A stretch of DNA of 64,000 nucleotides from Agrobacterium vaccinii (GCF_021310995.1 NZ_CP054151.1:186001-250000); one strand, 5' to 3'. Shown: positions 1-10,262, counted from the first letter of the stretch. Notes: generated by a model not told the origin, from the letters alone. Numbers and translations are program-made.

Positions 1-533
1 ATCAAGCCGAACACGATCATCGCGAAAGCTTTCAGCAGCGAACCACTGGCCAGTGCAACCGACGCAACGAGACCGAGAACCATCAGTGAAAAATACTCGG
101 CTGGCCCAAAATTGAGCGCGACGGCGGCAAGCGGAGGTGCTGCAACCGCAAGCAGAATGGTCGCCACGGTTCCAGCAAAGAAGGAGCCCAGCGCCGCAGT
201 CGCAAGTGCGGCGCCTGCCCGGCCATTGCGCGCCATCTGATACCCGTCGATCGCAGTGACGACGGAGGAGCTTTCACCCGGAAGATTGATGAGAACGGCG
301 GTGGTAGAGCCGCCATATTGCGCGCCGTAAAAGATACCGGCCAGCATGATGAGAGCCGATTCAGGCGGCAGGCCGAAGGTAATCGGCAAAAGCATGGCGA
401 TGGTCGCCGTCGGTCCGAGCCCAGGCAGCACGCCGATGGCGGTGCCAAGCAGACAGCCGATGAAACCATACATAAGGTTCATCGGCATGAAAGCGGTCGA
501 GGCACCGAGCCAGAGGTTAGAGAAGATATCCAT
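1..533 (-). CDS. tctA: TctA-family TTT transporter large permease (partial, C-terminus outside window)
   Basis: Large membrane subunit of a tripartite tricarboxylate-type transporter, which imports carboxylates or sugar acids with a periplasmic binding protein and a small TctB subunit. Only the first 177 codons are in the window; the gene starts at 533 (MDIFSNLWLGAS) and runs off the left edge. The visible part has the family's N-terminal pattern GVLPGLGPTATIAMLLP followed by GIFYGAQYGGSTTAVLINLPG and hydrophobic helices. It lies downstream of tctB and tctC on the same strand with about 50 bp before it, so it is the third gene of the operon. It closely resembles the second TctA at 27423-28922. 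The substrate cannot be read from the sequence; the linked LacI regulator and talarate/galactarate dehydratase hint at a sugar acid. Confidence 0.92.
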   Translation of the reverse strand, partial: MDIFSNLWLGASTAFMPMNLMYGFIGCLLGTAIGVLPGLGPTATIAMLLPITFGLPPESALIMLAGIFYGAQYGGSTTAVLINLPGESSSVVTAIDGYQMARNGRAGAALATAALGSFFAGTVATILLAVAAPPLAAVALNFGPAEYFSLMVLGLVASVALASGSLLKAFAMIVFGL

Positions 534-584
534 ATGCAATCCAATCCGGTTTCGTCAGCTGGCCGAAAGGCTCTGGAAGCGACC

Positions 585-1064
585 TCAGCCGAGTTCGCCG
601 ATGAACGGCATCCAGGGACCGAAGGCTGCGACGGGAAGCGAGAGGAGCTTTGTGAACAACAGAACGGAGCAACCAGCGAGGAAAAGCCCAAGCAGGATGG
701 AATGGCGCCAATTCGCATATCTGCTCGCAGTGGCAACGCCGAAGATCAGCAACAGCATGGTGGGCGCAAGACCCAGCCCCGAAAGCAGCAGGCCGAAGAC
801 GATCGGTGCTGCGATCACAAGGCTGGAAGCCTTCCAGTTCCAGACTTCAGGCTCGTCGTCCTCAGCATCGACCATCAATGATTGAACGATGATCAGCCCA
901 CCGATCACCACAAGTATGAGGCTGAGCATGATCGGGAAATAGCCTGGGCCCATCTGGAAGGAGTTTCCAACTTCCAACTCTTGACCGAACCAGATAAACA
1001 CCAGTCCGACGCAGATCATCATCACTCCGCCGACAAAGTCGCGGCTGTTTCTAATTCTCAGCAT
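585..1064 (-). CDS. tctB: TctB-family TTT transporter small permease
   Basis: Small membrane subunit of the TTT transporter, 159 residues, the usual TctB size. It has four hydrophobic segments (about 11-29, 43-65, 82-113 and 122-150), and its C-terminal PVAAFGPW-type loop resembles that of the second TctB at 26951. It sits between tctC (61 bp upstream) and tctA, same strand, the common C-B-A order. The start at 1064 has only a weak AAGA-type ribosome site. TctB is poorly conserved, so the call rests on size, topology and neighbours as much as on residues. Confidence 0.88.
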   Translation of the reverse strand: MLRIRNSRDFVGGVMMICVGLVFIWFGQELEVGNSFQMGPGYFPIMLSLILVVIGGLIIVQSLMVDAEDDEPEVWNWKASSLVIAAPIVFGLLLSGLGLAPTMLLLIFGVATASRYANWRHSILLGLFLAGCSVLLFTKLLSLPVAAFGPWMPFIGELG

Positions 1065-1125
1065 GTCTTGACACTCGCAGATGACAGGAGAGGCCGGTCA
1101 GGGGTTAACCGACCGGCCAGTTGCC

Positions 1126-2106
1126 CTATTGCAGAGAAACGTTGGCGGCCTTGATGACCTCGGCCCACTTGGCCGTTTCCTTGTCGATGAAAGCCTGGAA
1201 CTCCGCTGGCGTGTTGCCAACCGGCGTGACACCCATCGCCTTGAGCTTTGCCTGCATGGCCGGATCAGCGATGATCGCCTGCACTTCGGAGCTCAGCTTA
1301 TCGACAATTTCCGGTGGCGTGCCGGGAGGCGCGAAGAGACCGTGCCACGAGGTTGCCTCGAAGCCGGGAATAACGCTTGCCATCGTCGGCACGTCGGGCA
1401 GAAGATCGGCCTTCTCAAGGCTTGTCACCGCCAACGCCTTAAGCTTTCCAGCCTTCACCTGCTGGGCGGCCGTTGGGATGTTATCAAACATCATGTCGAC
1501 GTGGCCAGCCACGACATCAAGGATTGCCTGGCTGCTGCCTTTGTAGGGCACATGGGTAATCTTTATGCCCGTTTTGGTGGCCAGGAGTTCCCCTGCAAGA
1601 TGGATTGAGGTCCCCACGCCGGAAGACGCATAAGTGTGTTTGCCCTCGTCCGTTTTGAGGAATGCGATAAGCTCCTCGACAGTGTTCGCCTTGATCTTGT
1701 CCGGGTTCACGACCAAGACATTCGGCAGGCTGGCAATCAACGAAATAGGCGCAAAGCCTTTTTCCTTATCGTAAGGCAGGGTCTTGTAGAGTGTCTGATT
1801 GATCGCATTCGAGCTGACAGTACCCATGCCGATCGTGTAGCCGTCTGGCTTGGACCGAGCGAGATCGCCAAGACCGATATTGCCGCCGGCTCCGGGTTTG
1901 TTTTCAACGATGAAACGTTGACCCAGCCGCTTATCAAGCTCTTCGGCGACGAGACGCCCGAACGTATCAGTATTGCCGCCTGCCGCGAACGGCACCACCA
2001 CGGTCACGGTTTTTGTCGGGTAGTCCTGCGCGTGGCCCACCTGCGAGGTTGCTGCATAAAGTGCGACGGTCGCGCTCGCAAACGCCAAGAAACGCTTGAG
2101 CTTCAT
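1126..2106 (-). CDS. tctC: TctC/Bug-family periplasmic solute-binding protein
   Basis: Extracytoplasmic binding receptor that delivers a carboxylated solute to the TctAB permease. 326 residues with a signal peptide (MKLKRFLAFASATVALYAA, cleavage near QVGHAQ-DYP). Bug motifs are present: YPTKTVTVVVPFAAGGNTD at the mature N-terminus, VENKPGAGG, the KPDGYT loop, and VPYKGSSQA. An in-frame start exists 39 bases further upstream, but the ATG at 2106 follows a strong GAGGAGGAAT site and begins directly with the signal peptide, so I chose it. It is the first gene of the tctCBA operon. A LacI-type operator lies about 75 bp upstream, so repression by the divergent LacI protein is likely. Confidence 0.93.
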   Translation of the reverse strand: MKLKRFLAFASATVALYAATSQVGHAQDYPTKTVTVVVPFAAGGNTDTFGRLVAEELDKRLGQRFIVENKPGAGGNIGLGDLARSKPDGYTIGMGTVSSNAINQTLYKTLPYDKEKGFAPISLIASLPNVLVVNPDKIKANTVEELIAFLKTDEGKHTYASSGVGTSIHLAGELLATKTGIKITHVPYKGSSQAILDVVAGHVDMMFDNIPTAAQQVKAGKLKALAVTSLEKADLLPDVPTMASVIPGFEATSWHGLFAPPGTPPEIVDKLSSEVQAIIADPAMQAKLKAMGVTPVGNTPAEFQAFIDKETAKWAEVIKAANVSLQ

Positions 2107-2178
2107 GATAATTCCTCCTCTTGCCCGGCCTCCTGCCGGTCCCACGCCTCCATCCTTCGAAACCCTCCTGCCGAAGAA

Positions 2179-2194
2179 ATGGAAGCGCTTTCAT
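2179..2194. promoter_or_regulatory. Candidate LacI-family operator upstream of tctC
   Basis: ATGGAAGCGCTTTCAT is an inverted repeat, symmetric except for one position per arm, around the central CG typical of LacI/PurR/CcpA-family operators. It lies in the 230-bp divergent region between tctC and the lacI-like gene, about 73 bases before the tctC start. That it is bound by the neighbouring regulator is inference. Confidence 0.6.
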
Positions 2195-2306
2195 TTTAAC
2201 TTCAAAATCTGACATCGCAACTGTTGGAAGAATTTTTTATTATCAAATAAATCATATATTTAGGAGTCAATATCGCAAATAATAAAATGATCACTTGCCT
2301 ACATCT

Positions 2307-2329
2307 AAAATGAAAGCGTAAATCATTTT
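2307..2329. promoter_or_regulatory. Second candidate LacI operator, adjacent to the regulator start
   Basis: AAAATGA and TCATTTT arms flank an AAGCG core, and the TGAAAGCG half-site matches the operator at 2179. It ends 8-17 bases before the possible regulator starts, a position suited to autorepression. Weaker symmetry than the first site. Confidence 0.4.
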
Positions 2330-2336
2330 AACAGGG

Positions 2337-3371
2337 ATGTTGGCAATGACTGGACGCGATAAAGAAAAATACAGCACGACGAATGGCCCTGTAACGCTTG
2401 CTGATATTGCAAAGCTGGCCAGCGTTTCACCCGTAACGGTTTCCCGTGCAATCAACACACCCCATCTGGTCAAGCCTCGGACACTGGAAGCAATCGAACG
2501 GGTTATTGCCAGGACCGGTTATGTGCCAAATCTGTTGGCAGGTGGCCTCGCCTCCCGCAAGACTCGTCTCATCGCTGCGATCGTCCCGTCCGTCGCCAGC
2601 ACGATTTTCGCCGAGACCATCGAGGGATTAAATGCCGAACTCGTGTTGGCCGGTTACCAGCTGCTCCTCGGCCTTTCTGGTTATGACCCAGCGCGGGAAC
2701 AGGAACTGACCCGGGCGATCCTCGCGCGTCGCCCCGATGGCATCATTCTGACAGGCATCACCCACCTCAAGGAAACCCGTGCCATGTTGACCGGTGCCGG
2801 ACTTCCCATCGTTGAGATTTGGGATTCTACCCCCTCGCCGCTCGATACGGCGGTTGGATTTTCGCATTCCGGTGTGGGTACGCTGGTTGCCGACCATCTG
2901 CTCATCAGAGGCTACGACCGGTACGCGCAGATTGGCGCCAATGACCCCAGAGCAGTCCAGAGACGGGACGGCTTCATCCATCGCTTGCGGGGGCTCGCAG
3001 ATGTTGAACTGCCGGATCTCGAAATGAACTCACCGTCTACCTTCAAGGACGGGCGCGAGGCGATGGCGCAACTGCTGGATTGCGGAACAGGCTCACTTGG
3101 CGTTTTCTGCTCGTCGGATGTCGTCGCGCACGGTGCTCTGGCTGAAGCGCATGCGCGCGGATGCAGCATGCCGAACGACCTCGCCATTATCGGCTTCGGT
3201 GATTTCGACTTTGCACCTTACACCCATCCACCACTGACCACCGTCCGCATTGATCGGCGCGATATCGGCACCAAGGCGGCGCGCGCCATCCTTCGGAAGA
3301 TCGAAGGTGACGAGACTGTGGAAGCGATGATCTACATCGACTTCCACATCGTTGCCCGCGGAACGGCCTGA
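2337..3371 (+). CDS. LacI-family transcriptional regulator
   Basis: Sugar- or sugar-acid-responsive repressor, 344 residues. The N-terminal LacI helix-turn-helix reads VTLADIAKLASVSPVTVSRAIN (about 19-40), with a hinge helix near PNLLAGGLASRKT, followed by a periplasmic-binding-protein-like effector domain ending PPLTTVRIDRRDIGTKAARAI. A second ATG at 2346 is better spaced from the AGGG sequence and may be the true start (3 residues shorter). It is divergent from tctC with operator-like palindromes between, and its 3' end is 12 bp from the convergent dehydratase gene. The effector is unknown; GntR/Gnt-type LacI members often sense gluconate-like acids. Confidence 0.93.
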   Translation: MLAMTGRDKEKYSTTNGPVTLADIAKLASVSPVTVSRAINTPHLVKPRTLEAIERVIARTGYVPNLLAGGLASRKTRLIAAIVPSVASTIFAETIEGLNAELVLAGYQLLLGLSGYDPAREQELTRAILARRPDGIILTGITHLKETRAMLTGAGLPIVEIWDSTPSPLDTAVGFSHSGVGTLVADHLLIRGYDRYAQIGANDPRAVQRRDGFIHRLRGLADVELPDLEMNSPSTFKDGREAMAQLLDCGTGSLGVFCSSDVVAHGALAEAHARGCSMPNDLAIIGFGDFDFAPYTHPPLTTVRIDRRDIGTKAARAILRKIEGDETVEAMIYIDFHIVARGTA

Positions 3372-3383
3372 GCTTCGAAAAAC

Positions 3384-4556
3384 TTACGGGCGCTTGCCGA
3401 ACTCGGCAACGCCACGTGTCCAATGTCCGGCCTGTTCGGACAGGGTAATCCCGAGGCCAGGGCGGTTCGGCACCAGCATGCGCCCACCCTTGATCTCCAG
3501 CCGTTCGTTAAAAAGCGGATCGAGCCAGTCAAAATGCTCTACCCATGGCTCAAGTTCATAGGCTGCGGCCAGATGGAGGTGGATTTCCATGGCAAAATGC
3601 GGCGCGAGTTGCAGCTTCTTGGCTTCTGCCAGCGCGCAAATTTTCAGGAACTGGGTAATGCCGCCGACGCGTGGCGCGTCCGGCTGAATAAAATCGACGG
3701 AATTATTCTGGATCAGCGAAATATGCTCCAGCACGCTTGCCAGCATTTCACCGGTCGCAATTGGCGTGTCGAGTTGTGCCGCTAGAGCAGCATGACCCTC
3801 AACATCATAGGCATCGAGCGGCTCCTCGATCCAGGTAAGATTGTAAGGCTCCATCATTCTGCCGAAGCGCATGGCCGTTGGGCGGTCCCACTGCTGGTTC
3901 GCATCGATCATCATCGCCGTGCGTCCGCCGATCTTGTCATGGACAGCAGCAACGCGCTTGAGATCGACCGCCATGTCTGGCTGTCCGACTTTTATCTTGA
4001 TGCCGCCAATTCCAGCCTCGATAGACTGTTCGACATTGTCGAGAACCTCTTCGATTGGCGACGAGAGAAAACCGCCTGATGTGTTGTAGCACCGAACGCT
4101 ATCGCGATGGGCGCCGAGGAGCTTGGCAAGGGAAAGACCCGCGCGCTTGGCCTTCAAATCCCACAGGGCAATGTCGAAAGCCGCAATCGCCTGTACCGCA
4201 AGACCGCTGCGACCGACCGATGCACCCGCCCAGCACAGCTTGTTCCAGAGCTTGCCGATGTCGTTCGGGTCCTCACCGATCAGGACGTGGGCAATCTCCT
4301 TGGCATGTTCGTATTGCCCCGGACCACCTGCCCGCTTGGAGTAACTGAAGCCGATACCGCTATGGCCCTGTTTTGTCTCTATTTCAGCAAACAGAAACGC
4401 CACTTCTGTCAGAGGCTTCTGTCGCCCGGTCAGCACCTTGGCATCGCTGATCGGCGTCTTGAGAGGCAAAAAGATCGAAGAAAGCTTGATCCAGGCAATG
4501 CTGTCCGCCTCAACCGAGGTCTGCAATGATCTCGTCTGTGCCGTCTGCGTGTCCAT
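3384..4556 (-). CDS. L-talarate/galactarate dehydratase (enolase superfamily)
   Basis: Mg-dependent acid-sugar dehydratase of the mandelate racemase subgroup, converting L-talarate or galactarate to 5-keto-4-deoxyglucarate. 390 residues, full length. It aligns almost end to end with the Salmonella talarate/galactarate dehydratase as I recall it (shared PLKTPISDAKVLTGRQKPLTE and GASVGRSG blocks and the final EFGKRP). Active-site residues are visible: KxK base K187/K189 (KIKVGQ), metal ligands D218 (DANQQW), E244 (WIEEP) and E270 (ATGE), and the general acid/base H320 (APHFAME). It is divergent from the LysR gene at 4677, its likely regulator. No dedicated ketodeoxyglucarate aldolase is adjacent. 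Confidence 0.92.
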   Translation of the reverse strand: MDTQTAQTRSLQTSVEADSIAWIKLSSIFLPLKTPISDAKVLTGRQKPLTEVAFLFAEIETKQGHSGIGFSYSKRAGGPGQYEHAKEIAHVLIGEDPNDIGKLWNKLCWAGASVGRSGLAVQAIAAFDIALWDLKAKRAGLSLAKLLGAHRDSVRCYNTSGGFLSSPIEEVLDNVEQSIEAGIGGIKIKVGQPDMAVDLKRVAAVHDKIGGRTAMMIDANQQWDRPTAMRFGRMMEPYNLTWIEEPLDAYDVEGHAALAAQLDTPIATGEMLASVLEHISLIQNNSVDFIQPDAPRVGGITQFLKICALAEAKKLQLAPHFAMEIHLHLAAAYELEPWVEHFDWLDPLFNERLEIKGGRMLVPNRPGLGITLSEQAGHWTRGVAEFGKRP

Positions 4557-4676
4557 ATTTCTTCACCCTTTTTGCCTCAATCGCTCGCGAAAAGCGCCTC
4601 TTACTTGACCAATACCTCCTTGATCCATTTAAGTCCAAATCGAATATTGACGCAAATCGATACAGGAATTGAATAG

Positions 4677-5567
4677 ATGCTGGACATGGGACAAGTAAGA
4701 TCCTTCGTTGCAGTGGCCTCTGAACTGAATTTCAGCCGTGCCGCCAGACGTCTGAACATGACTCAGCCTCCGCTGAGCCGTCAGATACGTCTGCTAGAAC
4801 AACAGTTGGATGTGGTGCTGTTTGAGCGAAGTAGCCGACGCGTTGCACTGACACCCGCGGGGCACACATTTTTATCCGAGGCACAAAAGCTTCTTGCCCA
4901 AAACGATGCAGCAGTCACGGCGACCCGCCGAGCGGCCCGTGGTTACACCGGCACAATCCGGATCGCCTTTGTCGGTGCCGCGACATACGGCTTTCTCCCC
5001 GGCTTCATCGGTGCAGTTCGCGCTGCGGCGCCACATATCGAACTTGAATTGGTTCAGATGGAGACCTCCGAACAACTCCGCGCAATCAATGCCGGTGATG
5101 TGGATATGGGCCTCTCACGCCCGCTCTCCGGGCAGCACCATCTTCAGAGCGTCTGTGTTTTACGCGAGCAACTGATGCTTGCTATACCCAGATCGAATGC
5201 ACTGGCATCAAGGCGGCGGCCCGCACTATCTGTCCTAAATGGCGAGCCATTCATTATGTTTTCACCCGAGGCGCGCTATCTCCATGAAAAACTGACGAGA
5301 TTGATGGAGGAGCAATCAGTTACGCCCCGCATCGTTCAAAGCATGACACATTCGCAAGCCATCCTCTCGCTGGTGAGTGCTGAAATCGGCTTGGCGATCG
5401 TACCTGAATGCACGCAAAATGCCTGCTTCGACAATGTCGTCTTTCGACCCCTGGATTTGCAGCAAGAGTGCACCGCTGAACTCCACACGATCTGGAGTGC
5501 AGAAAACGAGAGTAAAATTCTGCCGGAAATCGTGGGACTTGCGAAATCTGTCATTTCTCGGTCGTGA
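4677..5567 (+). CDS. LysR-family transcriptional regulator
   Basis: 296 residues. The N-terminal winged HTH is typical: [20 protein letters not shown], then [20 protein letters not shown] (about 4-62), followed by a LysR substrate domain (about 90-290) with [12 protein letters not shown] and EIGLAIVP segments like those of aromatic- or acid-responsive BenM/CatM-type proteins. It is divergent from the talarate/galactarate dehydratase gene with a 120-bp shared promoter region, so it probably controls that gene. Its 3' end overlaps the convergent MFS gene by 17 bp. ATG 4677 is preceded by AGGA; a second ATG three codons on is possible. Confidence 0.93.
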   Translation: MLDMGQVRSFVAVASELNFSRAARRLNMTQPPLSRQIRLLEQQLDVVLFERSSRRVALTPAGHTFLSEAQKLLAQNDAAVTATRRAARGYTGTIRIAFVGAATYGFLPGFIGAVRAAAPHIELELVQMETSEQLRAINAGDVDMGLSRPLSGQHHLQSVCVLREQLMLAIPRSNALASRRRPALSVLNGEPFIMFSPEARYLHEKLTRLMEEQSVTPRIVQSMTHSQAILSLVSAEIGLAIVPECTQNACFDNVVFRPLDLQQECTAELHTIWSAENESKILPEIVGLAKSVISRS

Positions 5568-6807
5568 CACGGCGCAGACGTTCCGATGTATGCTGGGAAC
5601 TTAAGAGCATCCATATGATCGGAATTGCGCATAGAGAAACGGCAGCGGCGACGAAGAACGCCGTGTGATAGCCGAAGCGTTCCGCTATCGCTCCCGCGCC
5701 GATACCTCCCGCCATGCTGACGATCCCGTCCATGCACTGGAAGAGCGTAAAATCCACCCCCGCCTGCCGCGGATCGGACCAGCCCATGAAACAAGCATAA
5801 AGTGCCACGAAACCCATCGACATGATGCCAGACGAGCTTGTTACTGCAACCATCATGACGATCCAATGCGCAGTGTCACGGTGAAGACTAAACCACGCGA
5901 AGGCACAGAGCAGAACGATCTGGGCGACAATCGATAAAACGAGAACACGCTGTGCCCCGTAAAGTCTTACCAGAAGACCGCCCAGAAGCGCGCCACCGAA
6001 ACCGATGATCATGCTCCCTGCGCCATTGAACGTTCCCAGAGTAGCCAGATCGAAACCGTAATCCACCAGGAACGGGCCAAGCATCGCCAGACCCCATTTT
6101 TGGGCTGCCACATAGACCGCAGCGATGACGAGACCTTTTTGAATTTGGGGACGTTTGAGTGCGTGGATCATTGATGGCGTATTCTCGCGGGTCTCGACCT
6201 TCGCTTTCGAGGCGGGGCCGAAAACGAATGGTAGTGCCAGCAACAACAACAGACCCGCCATGACGAATGTCGCGTTTCGCCATCCATAGTAATCGACAAG
6301 GACAAGAAACAGACCAGCGCCGATGGCGGAACCGAGATAGGAGCCTCCGACCTGAGCGGCATTTCCCCATCCATGATGTTCTGCCGCCAGCGTCTCGACC
6401 GCGTATCCGTCACAGGCAATATCCACGGTTGCCGTAACGACCGCGACAATAAACAGAATTGCGATTGCCATACTCACCGGTGATGGGCCTGCAAAAGCAA
6501 GAACGACAAGCCCACATGCGCAAACGACGACGCCTACGCCCACGATGATAAGAGAACGGTTCTTGCCCACCTTCGGCAATCGGTAACGCTCTATATAAGG
6601 TGACCATAGAAATTTCAGGGCCCACGGCAGAACGACCAGATAAAGGAGCCCGATCTGGTCCAGCGGAAGCCCAGCCATCCTGAGAACGGCTGGAAGACCG
6701 AGAAACGTCAGTCCACCGATGATACTCTGCCCGATATAAAGCCCGCCTACGGCCATGAAAACGGCTATGGGCGAAGGCCTGTCGGTTTTTAAATTTTGGC
6801 GCAGCAT
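5551..6807 (-). CDS. RhtX/FptX-type MFS siderophore importer
   Basis: Major facilitator permease of the AmpG-like branch that includes RhtX and FptX, single-protein carriers that move ferri-siderophores across the inner membrane. 418 residues, about 12 hydrophobic segments, with family features GGLYIGQS near residue 21, [12 protein letters not shown] (about 65), and [14 protein letters not shown] in the first half. The start codon overlaps the stop of the TonB receptor gene by one base (TGATG), implying translational coupling. An AmpG muropeptide role is possible by family, but the neighbouring receptor, FecR and FecI favour siderophore import. Confidence 0.82.
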   Translation of the reverse strand: MLRQNLKTDRPSPIAVFMAVGGLYIGQSIIGGLTFLGLPAVLRMAGLPLDQIGLLYLVVLPWALKFLWSPYIERYRLPKVGKNRSLIIVGVGVVVCACGLVVLAFAGPSPVSMAIAILFIVAVVTATVDIACDGYAVETLAAEHHGWGNAAQVGGSYLGSAIGAGLFLVLVDYYGWRNATFVMAGLLLLLALPFVFGPASKAKVETRENTPSMIHALKRPQIQKGLVIAAVYVAAQKWGLAMLGPFLVDYGFDLATLGTFNGAGSMIIGFGGALLGGLLVRLYGAQRVLVLSIVAQIVLLCAFAWFSLHRDTAHWIVMMVAVTSSSGIMSMGFVALYACFMGWSDPRQAGVDFTLFQCMDGIVSMAGGIGAGAIAERFGYHTAFFVAAAVSLCAIPIIWMLLSSQHTSERLRRVTTEK

Positions 6808-9203
6808 CAGAAGCGATACTTGACGCTGGCAACCACTTTTCTACCTTCATCGTAGTAGCAGAAGCCAGCCGTGCAGACCTGATTGACCTCGTTCAACAGA
6901 TTTGTGGCATTCACCTGCAGCTTCACACCTTCCATCGCACTGTTCAGCTTACCCAAGTCATATCGCACAGCCGCGTCGACAAACGTACGAGCACCGTTAT
7001 TGAGCACCGGAGTATGAAGATCGTCACCGAAGCTCGATCCGACATAACGTATACCAGCACCGATGCCGAGCCCTTCCAATGCGCCGCCCTGCATTTCGTA
7101 ATCAGCCCACAGCGAGAACGAATGATAGGGTGCCGAATTGAACTGATTACCAACGGTTTGCGCAGTCAGTTTTTTAATTTCGGCATCGTTGTAGGAATAG
7201 CCTCCGGTGAAGCTCAGGCCGTTGTCGAGCGAGGCCGTGACCTCGAGTTCGACACCACGGGATCGGAGATCGAGTTGCCGCAAGACATTTCTATTCACCG
7301 AGGTGTCGAACGTGTAGACACTGGCATTCTTCAAATCGATGTCGAAATAAGCTGCAGAAATGAGAATGTTCTCGTCGGGCACCTCATATTTCAGTCCGAC
7401 TTCGTATTGCTCACCCAGCGTTGGTTCCGCTTGAGCCGTGGCACCGAAGGGCACGCCAGGATTGGCCAGATACGAGGTACCGTAGCTGATGTAAGGCATG
7501 ATATTCCACGGCGTGACGTAACCGATCGAAGCCCGCCACGTCGTTTCGCTATCATTTCGGGTGTAATTGACGCCGTCCTTCGAAAACTCGCTGTCATGCC
7601 AATCATGGCGAAGGCCTAACCCGATGCGCCACGCGTCTATCTCGATCTGATCTTGAACGTAAACGCCGATCGCGTTTTGCTTCTGGCGTTCCAAAACGTT
7701 TGCAACTGGAACATATGTGAACGTGTCGGTAAACTGTGACCCACCACTACCCTGTCGGGATTGGTACTCCATAAAGCTATAATCTACGCCGGCGATGAGC
7801 TTATGCTGCGCTTTGCCAGTCTCAAACTCGCTCTCAAGGTAAGTGTCCGTGGATACACCTTTGTTGTCCTCATAAACAACCCCGGGCCAGGCATCGAAAA
7901 CATACTCTTGGTCAGACGACAGCGCCGAGTAGCGCAGCTTGTGATGCAATGTCAGCCCATCGTTCAGCTCATGCTCGAGCTCGTAACCAATCCGCCACTG
8001 CTTCTGCCTGAAATCATTGAAGCGAGGATCGCCGCCGTAGACAGGCGTTGCGCCTGATGACAGGCCGTCGGGGCTATAATTATTAATGTATCCCCACGTT
8101 CCGCCAGTCGTGGAATCCATATATTCGCCGAGAACAGTGAATTTGGTGCCCTCATCCGGTTTCCAGGTGATAGCAGGCGCAATCATAACGCGATCGTCTT
8201 TGACCGCTTCGATTTCATTACGAGCGTCGCGTCCGACCCCTGTCAGCCGATACAATATGGAACCATCATCCGTCACTGGGCCGGAGAGATCGAACGCGGC
8301 CTGAACGCGGCCATAAGAGCCATATTGCAGTTCGATCTCACGGACTTTCTCTTCGGTAGGCCGCTTGGAGATGATATCGACCAGACCGCCTGCGCTACTT
8401 GCACCGTAAATCGATGCCGCCGGTCCACGCAAAATCGTCAACGCCTCGATACCGTAATTTTCCAGACGAAACAGGCCGTTAGGGCTGTTTATCTGTCGCA
8501 AGCCGTCACGGAATACGCCAGTGTACTGAAGGTCAATTCCTCTTACACGAAATGAGTCATATCTCGGCTCTCCGCCAAACTGACCACCACGGGCTCCGGG
8601 GGTATAGCTTATCGCTTCGGTCAAATTCTGCGGCTGCCGGTCATCCAGTTGCTTCCGGCTGACCACTGACACGGACTGCGCCGTTTCTGCGACCGGCGTG
8701 TCCGTCTTGGTTGCGGTGCGTCCGGATTTGGCGACATATCCGTCCGTCTGCACGATGCCCTCGACGCCACTCTCCCCGGCGCCCTGAACCACGATCGTTT
8801 CCAGGACCGTGGAGCCATCAGCGTTTGCGGCAGCTTGATTTCCAGCAGAGGACGGATCAAAAATCCGAACGGTATTCGAGCCGGTGATTGTGAAATTCAA
8901 ACCGGATCCTGCAAGAAGTTGGGTCACCGCCGCAGAAATACTGAGAGGTCCGCGAACGCCCGCTGTCGTTTTACCTCTGGTGATCGCAGACGGGTAAAGC
9001 ATGCGCAAATTGGCTTGGCGACCAAGTGTGAGAATAGCGTTTTCCAACGGCCCTGCGGGAACTGATAGGGTGTTTGCAGCAGGTGTCGATGTGGCACTTT
9101 GGGCCACGGCATATGTTGCTCCAGACACATTTGCGATCGACAGTCCAACAATCGCGGTCGTTGTTAGCCAGAGCCGCTTATGGGTCCGTTTCGCAAAAGT
9201 CAT
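6807..9203 (-). CDS. TonB-dependent siderophore receptor with FecA-type signalling domain
   Basis: Outer-membrane receptor, 798 residues. A signal peptide (about 1-35) is followed by a secretin/TonB N-terminal (STN) domain at about 40-115 ([18 protein letters not shown]), which lets the receptor signal to FecR. Next come a TonB box region near ETIVVQG, a plug domain (about 170-290, with [16 protein letters not shown] and [11 protein letters not shown]) and a 22-strand barrel ending in a C-terminal F (SVKYRF). The plug and barrel resemble ferrichrome/ferrioxamine (FhuA/FoxA) receptors, so a hydroxamate ligand is likely but unproven. An in-frame ATG lies 39 bases upstream; 9203 is preferred because AAGGGA precedes it and it starts the signal peptide. 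Confidence 0.93.
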   Translation of the reverse strand: MTFAKRTHKRLWLTTTAIVGLSIANVSGATYAVAQSATSTPAANTLSVPAGPLENAILTLGRQANLRMLYPSAITRGKTTAGVRGPLSISAAVTQLLAGSGLNFTITGSNTVRIFDPSSAGNQAAANADGSTVLETIVVQGAGESGVEGIVQTDGYVAKSGRTATKTDTPVAETAQSVSVVSRKQLDDRQPQNLTEAISYTPGARGGQFGGEPRYDSFRVRGIDLQYTGVFRDGLRQINSPNGLFRLENYGIEALTILRGPAASIYGASSAGGLVDIISKRPTEEKVREIELQYGSYGRVQAAFDLSGPVTDDGSILYRLTGVGRDARNEIEAVKDDRVMIAPAITWKPDEGTKFTVLGEYMDSTTGGTWGYINNYSPDGLSSGATPVYGGDPRFNDFRQKQWRIGYELEHELNDGLTLHHKLRYSALSSDQEYVFDAWPGVVYEDNKGVSTDTYLESEFETGKAQHKLIAGVDYSFMEYQSRQGSGGSQFTDTFTYVPVANVLERQKQNAIGVYVQDQIEIDAWRIGLGLRHDWHDSEFSKDGVNYTRNDSETTWRASIGYVTPWNIMPYISYGTSYLANPGVPFGATAQAEPTLGEQYEVGLKYEVPDENILISAAYFDIDLKNASVYTFDTSVNRNVLRQLDLRSRGVELEVTASLDNGLSFTGGYSYNDAEIKKLTAQTVGNQFNSAPYHSFSLWADYEMQGGALEGLGIGAGIRYVGSSFGDDLHTPVLNNGARTFVDAAVRYDLGKLNSAMEGVKLQVNATNLLNEVNQVCTAGFCYYDEGRKVVASVKYRF

Positions 9204-9261
9204 TGTATGTCCCTTCCACCTGATCAGCAGTTCACTGCGCAACGGCGCAATGCGTTCTGCT

Positions 9262-9290
9262 GACGTAGAGTAAAAAGAGGCCGGACATCC
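9262..9290 (-). promoter_or_regulatory. Candidate ECF (FecI-type) promoter for the TonB receptor gene
   Basis: On the minus strand a GGATGT element (9285-9290) is followed after 17 bases by TACGTC (9262-9267), a layout like ECF promoters (GGAA...CGTC/TC). It lies about 60 bases before the receptor start, between fecR and the receptor, where FecI-type sigma factors act in known systems. Short motifs like this arise by chance, so the call is tentative. Confidence 0.3.
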
Positions 9291-9311
9291 TGACGTTAGT
9301 TTGATAAAAAA

Positions 9312-10262
9312 TTATCGAGAGCGGACGACGACCATCATGCCGGACAGTCTTGTCACCGCAACAGGGAGATCGGCCTCCAGAATGCGAAGCGCCTGATCCG
9401 TGTCCTTGAGATCGAAGATACCGGAAACGTTCAATCGCGCGGCGCGCTCATCGAGAACTATAATCCGGCCATGGCGATATCGCGCAAGAACCTCCAGAAC
9501 CTCGCTCAACGGCTGACCCGAAAAAACGAGCTTGCCCTCGCGCCAGGCGGTATTGTTGGCAACGTCCTGTCTGGAGCGAAGCAATTTTCCGTCCGCGTCG
9601 CGCGTGACCACATCGCCCGCGATCAGCAGTGTCGCACCGGTCTGCGTCGCCACCTCCACCTGGCCCTCTTCGACTTGAACTTGCTGCGGCAAGGCGCCGG
9701 TTTCTGCGCGCACGGAGTAATGCGTTCCAACCGCCTTTGCCGTCCATCCATTGCTCTCTACAATAAATGGACGTTGCTGGTCTTTGGTGACGTCGAAGAA
9801 TGCCTCGCCCCGCAGAAGAACGATGCGCCGCTCACGAGCCGTGTACTGCGCCTGAATAGCCGCATCGGTGTTCAGGGTAACATGTGTTCCGTCGTCAAGG
9901 GTGACGACCCGGGTTTCGCCTACGACGGTGTAATAATCCGATCGTAAACGATCGACGACGCCGATTTGCTGGATGCTCAGCGCGGCCAAACCCAAAAGAC
10001 AGATGACACCGATAGACATCGCTACTGTTCGGCCAGATACATGGCTTTTTCGGTCAACGGGAAGAGCAATCTGCACATCGCGCATGTCACCCCAGAGGCT
10101 TCTCATTTCTTCGTAAGCGTGAGAATGCGATGGATGCGACGCGAGCCATTCCTGAAACGCGGTGTGATCGGCCTCTGTTGCGTCGGATGACTGCATACGC
10201 GCCACCCAAAATGCTGCCTCCTCGGCAAGACCATCAGCAAGGTCGCTCTGTTTTTCGCGCAT
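9312..10262 (-). CDS. FecR-family anti-sigma/signal-transfer protein
   Basis: Inner-membrane protein, 316 residues, that relays receptor occupancy to the ECF sigma factor. An N-terminal DUF4880-type segment (about 12-55: EEAAFWVARMQSSDATE, ending in WGDMRD) precedes one transmembrane helix (about 79-100) and a periplasmic FecR domain (about 110-210: GETRVVTLDDGTHVTLNTDA, RGEAFFDVTKDQQRPF). The C-terminal stretch resembles an STN-like fold (SGIFDLKDTDQALRIL) that contacts the receptor. It lies between the sigma factor (90 bp upstream) and the TonB receptor, the classical fecI-fecR-fecA order. The ribosome site is weak. Confidence 0.93.
   Translation of the reverse strand: MREKQSDLADGLAEEAAFWVARMQSSDATEADHTAFQEWLASHPSHSHAYEEMRSLWGDMRDVQIALPVDRKSHVSGRTVAMSIGVICLLGLAALSIQQIGVVDRLRSDYYTVVGETRVVTLDDGTHVTLNTDAAIQAQYTARERRIVLLRGEAFFDVTKDQQRPFIVESNGWTAKAVGTHYSVRAETGALPQQVQVEEGQVEVATQTGATLLIAGDVVTRDADGKLLRSRQDVANNTAWREGKLVFSGQPLSEVLEVLARYRHGRIIVLDERAARLNVSGIFDLKDTDQALRILEADLPVAVTRLSGMMVVVRSR

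Noticed and set aside
318..881. Long plus-strand open frame across the start of tctA and tctB
   Set aside because: It is antisense to two well-supported transporter genes and its translation has biased, low-complexity composition with no domain.
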